A stretch of 43,374 nucleotides of DNA, from positions 1 through 43,374 of the forward strand of contig DAOTWY010000023.1 in NCBI GenBank assembly GCA_034435635.1. Reading direction: 5' to 3'. How positions within the stretch are numbered: position 1 is the stretch's first letter; every line of letters begins with the position of its first letter. The notes below the pieces were generated by a model. It was not told the DNA's origin. It searched no databases and saw only the letters and a list, made by a program, of their open reading frames with translations. Below, one piece after another: positions 15,585 to 23,151 of this stretch. The translations under genes and the position numbers were made by a program. The DNA comes from DAOTWY01 sp003696565 (GTDB lineage Bacteria > Chloroflexota > Anaerolineae > Aggregatilineales > Phototrophicaceae).

Positions 15585-16496
15585 TCAATAACTTCCAGCA
15601 ACAGCACGCCAAGTTCCCTGGTTAGTCAGGATAAGAATATCTCCCCGAATAGGAAGATACATCATGCGTCCCTGTAAAAATTCCTGTACGGTGGCGTTTG
15701 TCGCTGTTTCAGCCGTTAATGCCCAACCCAACCGGTCTTTTACGCCACTAACTGTACGCCACACTTTACCAAATCCACGTATCGGCTCTACCAAACCAGC
15801 CGGGGGTATTTCTCCACCGCTTTCTGGATCAACTGCCGGGTCGAACGTATCAACCACTTGTTGATATGTACCATCGTTAAACAAAACATAAATTGTCCCC
15901 TGGCTCGTCCAGATCATCGCACCACGTTCAAAATTTTGTGTTGCAGCAGCGTAATTAGATGCAACCGGTGGGGCACCAACCGGGCACCCAATACCGGCAG
16001 TAATGCTAGCATCTTGGGCAACCGCTGTACCAAATCCACTTGGTGGTGCATATTGACAAACAGTATTAGGTGGTTGGGTGCTTAAAGGTGGCACCGTGGG
16101 CTGCCCTGCTATATTTGTCGGTGTGGGCGGCGGTTGAATGGTTGCTTGAGCAGCCAATAACAACAATGCACTGAGGGGTTCAACTTCGACAGTAGGGGTC
16201 AATGTAAGTGTTGGTGTACGGGATGGCGTAACAGTAATTGTGTTACTAGGTGTAACTGATACTGTTGGCGAGGCTGTTAGGCTTGGTGTTGGTGTCCAGG
16301 ATGGCGGTAATGTTGGATTACCCACCATAGATGTTGTTTGTGTATCTGGCGTATTCACAACAACAGCTGATGTACCAACAACCGCCGGGTCCGCTGTGAT
16401 AACAATAAAGCGGGTTGGCAACTCAGTATCTTGGTTTTGTTGACAAGCAGCTACCAAGAAACTCAAAGTAAATAAAAAGATCAGGCGTTTTATCAT
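15585..16496 (-). CDS. Lipoprotein with Thr/Pro-rich stalk
   Basis: The product (303 residues from ATG 16496) has a lipoprotein signal, MIKRLIFLFTLSFLVAAC, with a lipobox LVAAC. A stalk of alternating Thr/Ser/Pro-Thr follows at about 45-125 (SWTPTPSLTASPTVSVTP). The C-terminal domain of about 160 residues contains FERGAMIWTSQGTIYVLFND and related strands; I do not assign it to a named family. A GTG at 16505 would add three residues, but no Shine-Dalgarno supports it. It is the first gene of a three-gene operon with two TolB-like propellers (3-nt gap, then ATGA overlap), which suggests the three act together at the outer face of the membrane. Confidence 0.85.
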   Translation of the reverse strand: MIKRLIFLFTLSFLVAACQQNQDTELPTRFIVITADPAVVGTSAVVVNTPDTQTTSMVGNPTLPPSWTPTPSLTASPTVSVTPSNTITVTPSRTPTLTLTPTVEVEPLSALLLLAAQATIQPPPTPTNIAGQPTVPPLSTQPPNTVCQYAPPSGFGTAVAQDASITAGIGCPVGAPPVASNYAAATQNFERGAMIWTSQGTIYVLFNDGTYQQVVDTFDPAVDPESGGEIPPAGLVEPIRGFGKVWRTVSGVKDRLGWALTAETATNATVQEFLQGRMMYLPIRGDILILTNQGTWRAVAGSY

Positions 16497-16542
16497 AATA
16501 AGCACGAAAAAATAACCACATCAATCGCCTTCATGATACAAC

Positions 16543-16572
16543 AAAAAAACGCAGCGTGTCTGCCGCGTTTTT
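16543..16572 (-). terminator. Rho-independent terminator of the HEAT-repeat gene
   Basis: On the minus strand a stem with arms AACGCGGC and GCTGCGTT (one mismatch) and a 6-nt loop is followed by TTTTTTT. It starts about 14 nt beyond the HEAT-protein stop and separates it from the lipoprotein operon. Confidence 0.75.
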
Positions 16573-16585
16573 AGAAACACCTGAC

Positions 16586-17215
16586 TTATTGTTTCACCCA
16601 CTGACGCACAGCCGCACGGGCTTCTGGCGAGTCAATTTTTGCTAAAGCGCGGAATGCAGCAAGTCGCACTTCTGCATTATGATCATCCAGCACAGCACGT
16701 AATTCCGCAACCATTGTTTCCGCATTCACACGTCCAAGTGCTTCTGCTGCAAATCGTCGCACACCATCATCAACATCTAGTAAAGCAAAGGATAACCCTT
16801 TGAGAATGTCTGATTTATATTGCGAATGCTCATCCACACCAATTTTACCGATGGCTTTGGCAGCGGCACGCCGAACAGCCTTATTCTCATCACGCAGGGC
16901 ATCTACCAATCCCGTAATTGCTTGTGCCGTACCGATATTGATTAACGCTTGGGTGGCAGCCGCACGTGTCCATATATCATTCCAACGGAGTGCTTGTAAC
17001 AACAGCGGGACGGAATCTTCATGAATCAGTTTGCCTAATGCCTTGACAATCAAAAAGCGTGTCCCTGGGTCAACAGTTGGCAACAGTTCCAGCAGTTGTG
17101 GAACAACCGCTAGATAGTGATGTTCAACAAAGGTATTGATGGCATCAGCCCGCGCCTGGGCATCAGTGCCTTGTAAGGCTTCCAATGCTTGTTGGATTTC
17201 ACTTTGTTTATTCAT
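16586..17215 (-). CDS. HEAT-repeat protein
   Basis: This 209-residue soluble protein is built from about six HEAT/PBS-lyase-type repeats, each with a helix pair and the conserved DxxxxVRxxAAxALGxI pattern. Examples are RFLIVKALGKLIHEDSVPLL, TRAAATQALINIGTAQAITG, AVRRAAAKAIGKIGVDEHSQ, GVRRFAAEALGRVNAETMVA and EVRLAAFRALAKIDSPEARA. Such short HEAT arrays are protein-binding scaffolds; some assist attachment of bilin chromophores, for which there is no context here. ATG 17215 has AGGA eight bases upstream. The gene has its own terminator. Confidence 0.9.
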   Translation of the reverse strand: MNKQSEIQQALEALQGTDAQARADAINTFVEHHYLAVVPQLLELLPTVDPGTRFLIVKALGKLIHEDSVPLLLQALRWNDIWTRAAATQALINIGTAQAITGLVDALRDENKAVRRAAAKAIGKIGVDEHSQYKSDILKGLSFALLDVDDGVRRFAAEALGRVNAETMVAELRAVLDDHNAEVRLAAFRALAKIDSPEARAAVRQWVKQ

Positions 17216-17283
17216 TGGTTTTTCCTAGAATTGCTTATAGGGAACAGCTTAAATCATCATAGCACAATCGTATTAGAAGAATA

Positions 17284-17304
17284 TAAAGCGGGTATTGCCC
17301 CCGC
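17284..17304 (-). terminator. Terminator-like hairpin after the small membrane-protein gene
   Basis: On the minus strand AGCGGG-GGCAATA-CCCGCT forms a 6-bp stem right after the stop codon at 17307, followed by TTTATATT. The U-run is weak. Confidence 0.5.
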
Positions 17305-17306
17305 TC

Positions 17307-17522
17307 TTATACTGTTTCCTCTTCATTTTTTTTAGGTTGTTGTAACGCCAATTTTTGGGCGGCACGCCGTTGCTGTTCAATCAAAGTTTGAACAGCCCGT
17401 GATGACTCCACACTGCGAACATTGGTATGTGGGTCATGCTGTGAGCCGAAATACATCACCGCCCCAACGACTAATAGTGTAATCAGAATGATGACAAGCA
17501 TCACAAAAATTCCCAAGCTCAT
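17307..17522 (-). CDS. Small single-pass membrane protein
   Basis: The product is 71 residues from ATG 17522, which has GAGGTG a few bases upstream; an ATG at 17534 lies within that ribosome-binding site. A single hydrophobic helix (about 3-25, LGIFVMLVIILITLLVVGAV) is followed by a polar tail with a helical, basic segment (RAVQTLIEQQRRAAQKLALQ) and an acidic end. The tail probably faces the cytoplasm. I do not recognise a family. Confidence 0.7.
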   Translation of the reverse strand: MSLGIFVMLVIILITLLVVGAVMYFGSQHDPHTNVRSVESSRAVQTLIEQQRRAAQKLALQQPKKNEEETV

Positions 17523-17820
17523 ATCACACCTCATGAAATGTTATTATGTGTCCAAGTTATTCAGATTATACTGTGACATTTTTATAAAAAACACCATTCG
17601 TTGGTATAGAAGCAATGAAGATGGCGGGTATTAGCTAAAATAATGCACCTTAAAAGATTGATCGCTTGGTAATATCGAGATGATCCAATTATGCTTTAAA
17701 GCATGTTAGGTTTTATATCCATCAAATTCTCCACTCTCATATCATGAGTAGACTTGAAAGTCTGAATAGGTTCGCTTAGACTGAATGAATATCATCAGGC
17801 GAAACACGGAACAGTTGATA

Positions 17821-18588
17821 ATGCCTAAACTGACAATTGTACTCCCAACATACAATGAAAAAGAAAACCTACCTCACATGGTTGAGGCTCTATTTAATTT
17901 ACCTTTAGACAATCTACATTTACTGGTAGTAGATGACAATTCACCAGACGGCACAGGGAAAATGGCAGAAGACTTTAAATCAGAATTCCCTGGACGGATT
18001 GATGTACTGCATCGTACTGAAAAAGCGGGCTTGGGTCCAGCTTATATAGCAGGATTTAAAAAGGCAATTGCTGACGGTGCAGACTACATCTTACAGATGG
18101 ATGCCGATTTCAGTCATCAGCCTAAATACATCCCCCAAATGGTGGAAACGCTAGAAAATGGCGCGGATATGGTTCTGGGGTCACGTTTTACCAAGGGTGG
18201 AAGTGTTGATCCATCTTGGGGGTGGTATCGCAAATTATTAAGCTGGTGGGCAAACCGTCTATATGTGCCTACTTTATTGCATATCCCAGTTTATGATGCA
18301 ACTGGTGGGTATCGGCTATGGCGGCGCGAAACACTCATCGGCATAGATTTAAACCGTATTCAGAGTAACGGCTATGTATTCCAGGTTGAAATGGCATATG
18401 TGGCAGTCCGTTTGGGCTATAAAGTAGTGGAAATCCCGATTCACTTTCCAGATCGTGAACGCGGGGAATCTAAAATGGATTCAAGAATCGCATTAGAAGC
18501 AGCGTTACGTGTTTTTGAAATCCGCCGCCGTCATCATGGTCTCAACCCATTAATGCGACGAGAAGAACCATATAGCGAAGACACATAA
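17821..18588 (+). CDS. Polyprenol-phosphate mannosyltransferase (DPM1-like, GT2)
   Basis: The 255-residue enzyme carries the GT2 fold throughout: TIVLPTYNEKENLPHMVEAL at the N-terminus, LLVVDDNSPDGTG for nucleotide binding, the metal-binding motif QMDADFSHQP, and VLGSRFTKGG with a later TGGYRLWRRE. Bacterial members of this group (as in mycobacterial Ppm1) make polyprenyl-phosphate mannose from GDP-mannose as donor for extracytoplasmic glycosyltransferases. No C-terminal membrane domain is attached. The most likely start is ATG 17821 (MPKLTIVLPTYNE, the family's usual beginning); an upstream in-frame ATG at 17785 would add 12 residues with no better ribosome-binding site. The GT39-like enzyme at 1942-3843 could use its product, which is inference. 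Confidence 0.92.
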   Translation: MPKLTIVLPTYNEKENLPHMVEALFNLPLDNLHLLVVDDNSPDGTGKMAEDFKSEFPGRIDVLHRTEKAGLGPAYIAGFKKAIADGADYILQMDADFSHQPKYIPQMVETLENGADMVLGSRFTKGGSVDPSWGWYRKLLSWWANRLYVPTLLHIPVYDATGGYRLWRRETLIGIDLNRIQSNGYVFQVEMAYVAVRLGYKVVEIPIHFPDRERGESKMDSRIALEAALRVFEIRRRHHGLNPLMRREEPYSEDT

Positions 18589-18610
18589 GGCTAAGCATTT
18601 TATATGATGT

Positions 18611-18639
18611 TAGGAAGCAAGGCATTCCCCTGCTTCCTA
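18611..18639. repeat. Inverted repeat (9-bp perfect arms)
   Basis: TAGGAAGCA (18611-18619) and TGCTTCCTA (18631-18639) flank an 11-nt loop, 23 nt after the mannosyltransferase stop. There is no T-run, so it may be a transcript-end hairpin rather than a classical terminator. Confidence 0.5.
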
Positions 18640-18845
18640 GCATGCAATTTAGCTAGCATCATGCAGCAAATCACACTCACCGCGGTTTTGGACAGGGCGG
18701 GCATTACCATCATAAATATCAGTAAAAGCACTATTTTCAGCCTCGCCAGCATATCAAAAATCGCATCATGTATCTCCATTATATTTTTCACTATTTTGGA
18801 TCATAATAGAGCCTAATCCGTTCAGCAAATCAGCAAGGTGTGGTT

Positions 18846-19796
18846 ATGCCTTTTTATATTATTCATGGAACAGATGACCTAGGCATTGACGAAGCGGTGA
18901 AGAAATTCCGTGCAGAAATGGGAAACAGCACCGAAGCCGACATGAACACGTCAGAATTTGATGGCACGGTCGCCAATGTGCCGGAAGTCATTAATGCTGT
19001 GTCATCATATCCTTTTTTGGCAGATAAGCGGTTAGTCATCGTCAAGGGGATGCTAGGTCAAAAGGGGGTCTCAAAAGTCAACGAGCAACTGAAGGAAAGC
19101 CTACCTAATTTACCGGATTATGCCCGATTATTGTTTGTGGAGCATAGTAAACTACCAGAAAATAACGCCATTATCAAACTCGCAAAAACAGCAAACGGGC
19201 ACGTACTTCTGTTTGAAGCCCCCAAAGACCCAGTTAGTTGGATCATCAAGCGAGCAAAATCGACCTATCAGGTCACAATTGAAAAGCAAGCTGCGGTTGC
19301 CTTAGCGGCAGTGGTAGGCGATGATATGCGATTGGCTGATAATGAGTTAATCAAGTTAGTGAGTTATGTAGAGCCAGGGCAGCCAATTACTGAAGATGAT
19401 GTTGCCACACTTACGCCTTATGTGCCGGAGGCAAGCATTTTTCAAATGGTAGATGCCATCGCAGAAGGGCGGGGACAGGTCGCGTTACAACTGATGCACC
19501 GCCTAATGCAAGACAAAAAGCAGGATGCTTTTAGTATCATGGGCATGATTATCCGGCAATTTCGGCTGTTATTGATGATGAAAGCAGTCGGTAGCGGAGA
19601 AAACGCAGCAGCAGCATTGAAAATAAAGCCATTTGTCGTCAATAAATTAAAATCCCAAGTCCGTGCTTTTTCTGACGAGCAATTAGAGCGTATTTACCGC
19701 ACCTTACATGAAACAGACATCAAAATCAAAACCGGGGGGATTACTCCAGAACTCGCATTGGATTTGTTTGTCGCTAGCGTTGCAACCCATGGTTAA
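18846..19796 (+). CDS. holA: DNA polymerase III subunit delta
   Basis: The delta subunit opens the sliding-clamp ring as part of the clamp loader. The 316-residue length fits. The N-terminal AAA+-like domain without a working P-loop is recognisable (FYIIHGTDDLGIDEAVKKFR, then PFLADKRLVIVKGM), as is the C-terminal collar domain (EASIFQMVDAIAEGRGQVAL, then FSIMGMIIRQFRLLLMMKAV, and IYRTLHETDIKIKTGGITPE). ATG 18846 with AAGGTG upstream is chosen over GTG 18840. The gene is followed by a small membrane-protein gene after 50 nt. Confidence 0.93.
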   Translation: MPFYIIHGTDDLGIDEAVKKFRAEMGNSTEADMNTSEFDGTVANVPEVINAVSSYPFLADKRLVIVKGMLGQKGVSKVNEQLKESLPNLPDYARLLFVEHSKLPENNAIIKLAKTANGHVLLFEAPKDPVSWIIKRAKSTYQVTIEKQAAVALAAVVGDDMRLADNELIKLVSYVEPGQPITEDDVATLTPYVPEASIFQMVDAIAEGRGQVALQLMHRLMQDKKQDAFSIMGMIIRQFRLLLMMKAVGSGENAAAALKIKPFVVNKLKSQVRAFSDEQLERIYRTLHETDIKIKTGGITPELALDLFVASVATHG

Positions 19797-19846
19797 AAAC
19801 TGCGTATATAAATCATAGCAAGCAAAGTTATGGGAGTAAAACAATT

Positions 19847-20188
19847 ATGATTGAGTTACTAGCGTTTATCGCATTGTTGGTTGTCGGCTGGGTTGTGTTA
19901 ACGAGTCTCGTATCGTTTGCCGTCACTTTGGGGGCTTTTATCTTCATGGTGTTGGTGTGGATTTTTATCGGATGGCTAGCCGGTCAATTAATACGCGGCA
20001 AAGGCTATGGTCCAATTAAAGACGGACTGTTAGGGCTGTTAGGTGGTGTGATTGGCAGTATCATCTTGGGCATTTTTGGCTTAGATATTGGTGGTGTCTT
20101 TGGTGCCATTGTAACCGGGGTATTTGGCGCACTGATTCTGATATATAGTGTGCGGGCGTTAAGTGATGATAAAGACTTCCCTGCCTAA
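19847..20188 (+). CDS. GlsB/YeaQ/YmgE-type membrane protein
   Basis: This 113-residue very hydrophobic protein has an extra N-terminal span (MIELLAFIALLVVGWVVLTS), then the core of the transglycosylase-associated/GlsB family: IFIGWLAGQLIRGKGYGPIK, a Gly-rich helix GLLGLLGGVIGSIILGIFGL and a last span GAIVTGVFGALILIYSVRAL. The family is linked to stress responses, but the molecular role is not settled. GGGAG lies about ten bases before ATG 19847. The gene is convergent with the envelope operon ending at 20205. Confidence 0.85.
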   Translation: MIELLAFIALLVVGWVVLTSLVSFAVTLGAFIFMVLVWIFIGWLAGQLIRGKGYGPIKDGLLGLLGGVIGSIILGIFGLDIGGVFGAIVTGVFGALILIYSVRALSDDKDFPA

Positions 20189-20204
20189 GTCATAGGCGAT
20201 TGAT

Positions 20205-21158
20205 TTATTGCACCTGCACAAAATTTACCACTGCAACATTCTCTTGGCAAGAATCACGGGTGAAGATCAAAAACTCCTCTGAAGCAGGTTCACCCGATGG
20301 CGTAAACAGTTGAACAATGTATTGCTGTTCACGCGGGACTCCACCAAGAGACAACTCATACCCCCCCTGCCCTAGTGTTAATGACGAACCGCTGAGGATC
20401 GTGACGTTCAGGCGGGTGGGGTCTTCCACATCAATAATCTGTATACGATACCCATCTAATGGTTGCCCCTGTATATCGGTCACTGTACCGGCAATACTCG
20501 CCCAATTACACCCGCGCCCGTTGGCGTTGGGGATATATACAACACCGTTATCTGGAATAGTGAACTGCACAGACAAAGGCGGGATGACAATTGGCTCCGG
20601 TGATGATTCAATAGGCGTTAGTGGCACAGCAGATGAGTCAATAGTGGGGTTAATGATCACTAGACTCGTTGCAGTGGCATCATGTATGGTCACAGCAAAT
20701 GGATCGGGAGTCCAGCTGACCACAATAAATGGCGTTGGTGGTGCCAGCGGGTTAAGCTGAGAATATGGGTTCTGCCAAATATACGCATAATATGCACATA
20801 GCATAACCGTTGCCAATAAAAACACAACGGATAAAAAGCTATGTCGCCAATCTCCTTGCCACCGACGTGTTTTTTTGTGGATCACCTTTTGAGGCTTAGA
20901 ATGTTGCGGATTGATGATAAATTTTTCATCATCAGGCAAGTCCGGCTCCAGTGGCGGAAAACGCTCCTGCCAAGGCGTATGTATCCGTTGAGGGGCATCC
21001 TCATCGTCTGGCAGTGTGATATCTGGCACAAAGTTTGTGTCCACATCAGCGGCTAAATCCGCAAGATGCTCTGGTAGATCATCAAATGGATCACCGCTGA
21101 TTTCAATCTCATCTTTTTGATTATTTTTACCAACACGCCGAATATCATCGTGACTCAT
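20205..21158 (-). CDS. Single-pass envelope protein with C-terminal Cys-paired domain
   Basis: The 317-residue protein has an acidic, probably cytoplasmic N-terminus (1-100), one membrane span at about 108-127 (SFLSVVFLLATVMLCAYYAY), a Pro/Thr-rich linker (about 130-200) and a beta-rich C-terminal domain (about 205-317). That domain begins with GCNWASIAGTVTDIQGQPL and ends DSCQENVAVVNFVQVQ. The same two-cysteine pattern (CxWxxxAGxV ... CxxNVAxxxFxQV) recurs in the upstream neighbour, so the two are paralogous in this domain, which resembles Ig/CnaB-like modules. The start overlaps the upstream stop as ATGA. It is the last gene of the foldase operon. Confidence 0.85.
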   Translation of the reverse strand: MSHDDIRRVGKNNQKDEIEISGDPFDDLPEHLADLAADVDTNFVPDITLPDDEDAPQRIHTPWQERFPPLEPDLPDDEKFIINPQHSKPQKVIHKKTRRWQGDWRHSFLSVVFLLATVMLCAYYAYIWQNPYSQLNPLAPPTPFIVVSWTPDPFAVTIHDATATSLVIINPTIDSSAVPLTPIESSPEPIVIPPLSVQFTIPDNGVVYIPNANGRGCNWASIAGTVTDIQGQPLDGYRIQIIDVEDPTRLNVTILSGSSLTLGQGGYELSLGGVPREQQYIVQLFTPSGEPASEEFLIFTRDSCQENVAVVNFVQVQ

Positions 21159-21946
21159 GGACCGAACTCACGCACTTGACTGAATGTAATAATTGCCACG
21201 TTTTGGTTGCAATCCTGCGGGAAAGTTACTTGAATATCCGGTGAGATCGGTGTGCCAGCTAGAGTTTCTAAGCGGACAAAATAAGTTTGCGCATTGATTT
21301 GATTCGCCACTTGTATCTCCCAACCGGAAGTTGGGTCATAGAACGAATTGCTGCCGGTTGTGGTTATACGCTCAAAGCCAGTGGCAAATGCACGCACCCG
21401 ATACTGCTGTGTGACCGATACACCGTTAATATCTACCACACGCCCAGCAACCCCTTGCCAAGCACACCCTGCCACATTCCCTAAATTCGGTTGGAAAGAC
21501 ACCTGCCCATTGATATTAAATAAATAAGGGGAATCCGTTGGGCTAGGTGTTGGGCTAGGTCCGGTCGGGGTCGGTGTTGGTGTTAGGGTTGGGCTGACGG
21601 ATGGCGTGGGGGTGTTAGAAGGTGTTTCCGTCGGTCCTGGCGTAGGGGTAATTGTCAACGATGGCGTAAGGGATGGGGTAATCGTCGGTGTGAGAGTCGG
21701 CGTAAGGGTATCAGTCGGTGTAAGCGATGGTGTGGATGTGAAAGTTGGTGTTAAGGTCTTGGTTGCGGTAAACGTTGGTGAAACAAACCGCGTTGGTGAT
21801 GGCACAAAAGCTGTTTGTTGTTGTGGGGGGGGGCTGGCAAGCTGCAACAGGACAACAACAATCACAACCACCGTCAAAAACAAAAACAATAGGCTTATGC
21901 CATTGTAAATTGGGGTATAGTCTCTTGGGCGTTTAATCTCATTCAT
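21155..21946 (-). CDS. Envelope protein with long Thr/Pro stalk and Cys-paired domain
   Basis: The 263-residue protein has a membrane anchor at about 17-37 (ISLLFLFLTVVVIVVVLLQL) and a stalk of roughly 95 residues of repeated T-P-T/S-P-T units (about 48-142). A C-terminal domain (about 150-263) follows, with GCAWQGVAGRVVDINGVSV and DCNQNVAIITFSQV. The domain is shared with the downstream paralogue; the two conserved cysteines probably form a disulfide. The stalk would hold the domain away from the membrane. ATG 21946 overlaps the stop of the 36-residue microprotein by one base (TGATG), and the gene end overlaps the next start as ATGA, so all are translationally coupled. Confidence 0.87.
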   Translation of the reverse strand: MNEIKRPRDYTPIYNGISLLFLFLTVVVIVVVLLQLASPPPQQQTAFVPSPTRFVSPTFTATKTLTPTFTSTPSLTPTDTLTPTLTPTITPSLTPSLTITPTPGPTETPSNTPTPSVSPTLTPTPTPTGPSPTPSPTDSPYLFNINGQVSFQPNLGNVAGCAWQGVAGRVVDINGVSVTQQYRVRAFATGFERITTTGSNSFYDPTSGWEIQVANQINAQTYFVRLETLAGTPISPDIQVTFPQDCNQNVAIITFSQVREFGP

Positions 21947-22056
21947 CAGCCGGCAACCAATCTCATCAGAACAAAGATCACAACAAAAACAGAAGCCACA
22001 AGAAAGCCCAATGAAATCAAGTTGTAAATTCGATCTCTACCACTACCGAACATCAT
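21946..22056 (-). CDS. 36-residue membrane microprotein
   Basis: This short reading frame lies between the foldase and stalk-protein genes. It encodes MMFGSGRDRIYNLISLGFLV followed by more hydrophobic residues and ends RLVAG. A basic N-terminus precedes one long hydrophobic helix (about 12-31), typical of a single-pass microprotein. Support for translation: AAAGGA sits 4-7 nt before the two tandem ATGs, the gap from the upstream stop is only 20 nt, and its TGA overlaps the next start by one base (TGATG). The second ATG (22053) may be the true start. No family is recognised; a role in membrane assembly of the neighbouring proteins is only a guess. Confidence 0.7.
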   Translation of the reverse strand: MMFGSGRDRIYNLISLGFLVASVFVVIFVLMRLVAG

Positions 22057-22076
22057 GGCTTCCTTTCTATGATCGC

Positions 22077-23024
22077 TTAATTAATAAATCGCTCAATATC
22101 AGCGGATTGAACTTGCTCCGCCAACCAGTCATTAAAATACTGCATCTGAAGGGTAACAGCTTCTTGCGATGTCGCAGGACGCTGCCCCACCTCAAGCGTT
22201 TGAATAATATGATAGCCTAACATGGTTTGAATCGGTTGGCTATATGTCCCTGGTTCTAATTGTAACGCAGAGTCAAACAATTCGGGTGTCACCAGATCAT
22301 CCGCCACAACCCAACCATCAGCATTACCGAGGTTGCCGCCACTACTCCGTGTGGTTTCATCAACAGACATTTCAGCAGCGACAATTGCAAAATCTTCCCC
22401 GGTATTTAATCGTGCCAAGACAGCATTCGCTTGCTCCAGTGTATCCACCAAGATATGGCGCATCCGCACTTGTGGGATTTGCGGCATCCCCATTTGTTGC
22501 AAAACAGCTTCCTGAACCCGCTGATTCACCAGATTATAATAAGTTAACTGACGAAATTCATCGTCATCAGCGAAGTTATTGGTCTGTAGCCAATTTTGCC
22601 ATTCAGTATCATCGCTAATACTTGTCCGCATAAATTGATATTCAGCATCGACCGCCTCCTGTGTGACCACAATACCCATTTCTGCCGCCGCTTGGAGGAT
22701 CACTTCCTGCTCAATGAGCTTATCCAACTCAAAGGCGGCAAGAGCATCATAACTCGCGACATCACTGACGACAGCCGCGTTACGCGCTAATGCTCGTTCA
22801 AAGGCGGTTAGCGTAATAGACTGTCCATTCACACGGGCGACAATCTGGTTCCCATCTTCGTCTAATGGAAGCGACGGTTCGGCATCTGGTGGTATTGTGG
22901 GGATAACAACCGGTTCCTCCACAGACTGAGCTTGTGGCTCTGTGGTTGGGCTTTGTTCAGTCCCTCCACCAGAACACGCTGCCATCACCAGCATCATACC
23001 GATGAGTAAAACTCTTTTTATCAC
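22077..23024 (-). CDS. Parvulin-type peptidyl-prolyl isomerase lipoprotein (PrsA/SurA-like)
   Basis: The product is 315 residues from GTG 23024. A lipoprotein signal, VIKRVLLIGMMLVMAAC, with lipobox VMAAC leads into a SurA/PrsA-like chaperone region (about 40-190; VARVNGQSITLTAFERALAR). A rotamase domain follows at about 195-290 (QVRMRHILVDTLEQANAVLA, then SSGGNLGNADGWV, and TMLGYHIIQTLEV). Such proteins help exported proteins fold outside the membrane. GTG 23024 is preferred to TTG 23030 because AAGG lies seven bases before it. It heads an operon with a microprotein and two stalked envelope proteins, which are attractive clients by context. Confidence 0.92.
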   Translation of the reverse strand: MIKRVLLIGMMLVMAACSGGGTEQSPTTEPQAQSVEEPVVIPTIPPDAEPSLPLDEDGNQIVARVNGQSITLTAFERALARNAAVVSDVASYDALAAFELDKLIEQEVILQAAAEMGIVVTQEAVDAEYQFMRTSISDDTEWQNWLQTNNFADDDEFRQLTYYNLVNQRVQEAVLQQMGMPQIPQVRMRHILVDTLEQANAVLARLNTGEDFAIVAAEMSVDETTRSSGGNLGNADGWVVADDLVTPELFDSALQLEPGTYSQPIQTMLGYHIIQTLEVGQRPATSQEAVTLQMQYFNDWLAEQVQSADIERFIN

Positions 23025-23151
23025 AAGCAAACCTTCCCTGATGAAATCACAAACGTTATTATGCTATTAGAGGGCGGTTGTAGCAAGTTTCGTCTTTCAA
23101 ACGTTTCGATGCTAAAATAAAGACATTGCGTCTAAACAGGGAGAAATTTCG

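Noticed and set aside
15585..16496. LPTRF in the lipoprotein as a sortase signal
   Set aside because: It lies near the N-terminus, lacks the final Gly, and is not followed by a membrane span and positive tail.
18600..18816. Short hydrophobic open frames on both strands between the mannosyltransferase gene and holA
   Set aside because: Neither has a Shine-Dalgarno, and both run through an inverted repeat; the hydrophobicity is mirrored on both strands, which suggests composition only.
21606..21908. Val/Gly-rich plus-strand open frame
   Set aside because: It is the antisense of the Thr/Pro stalk repeats and has no start signals.
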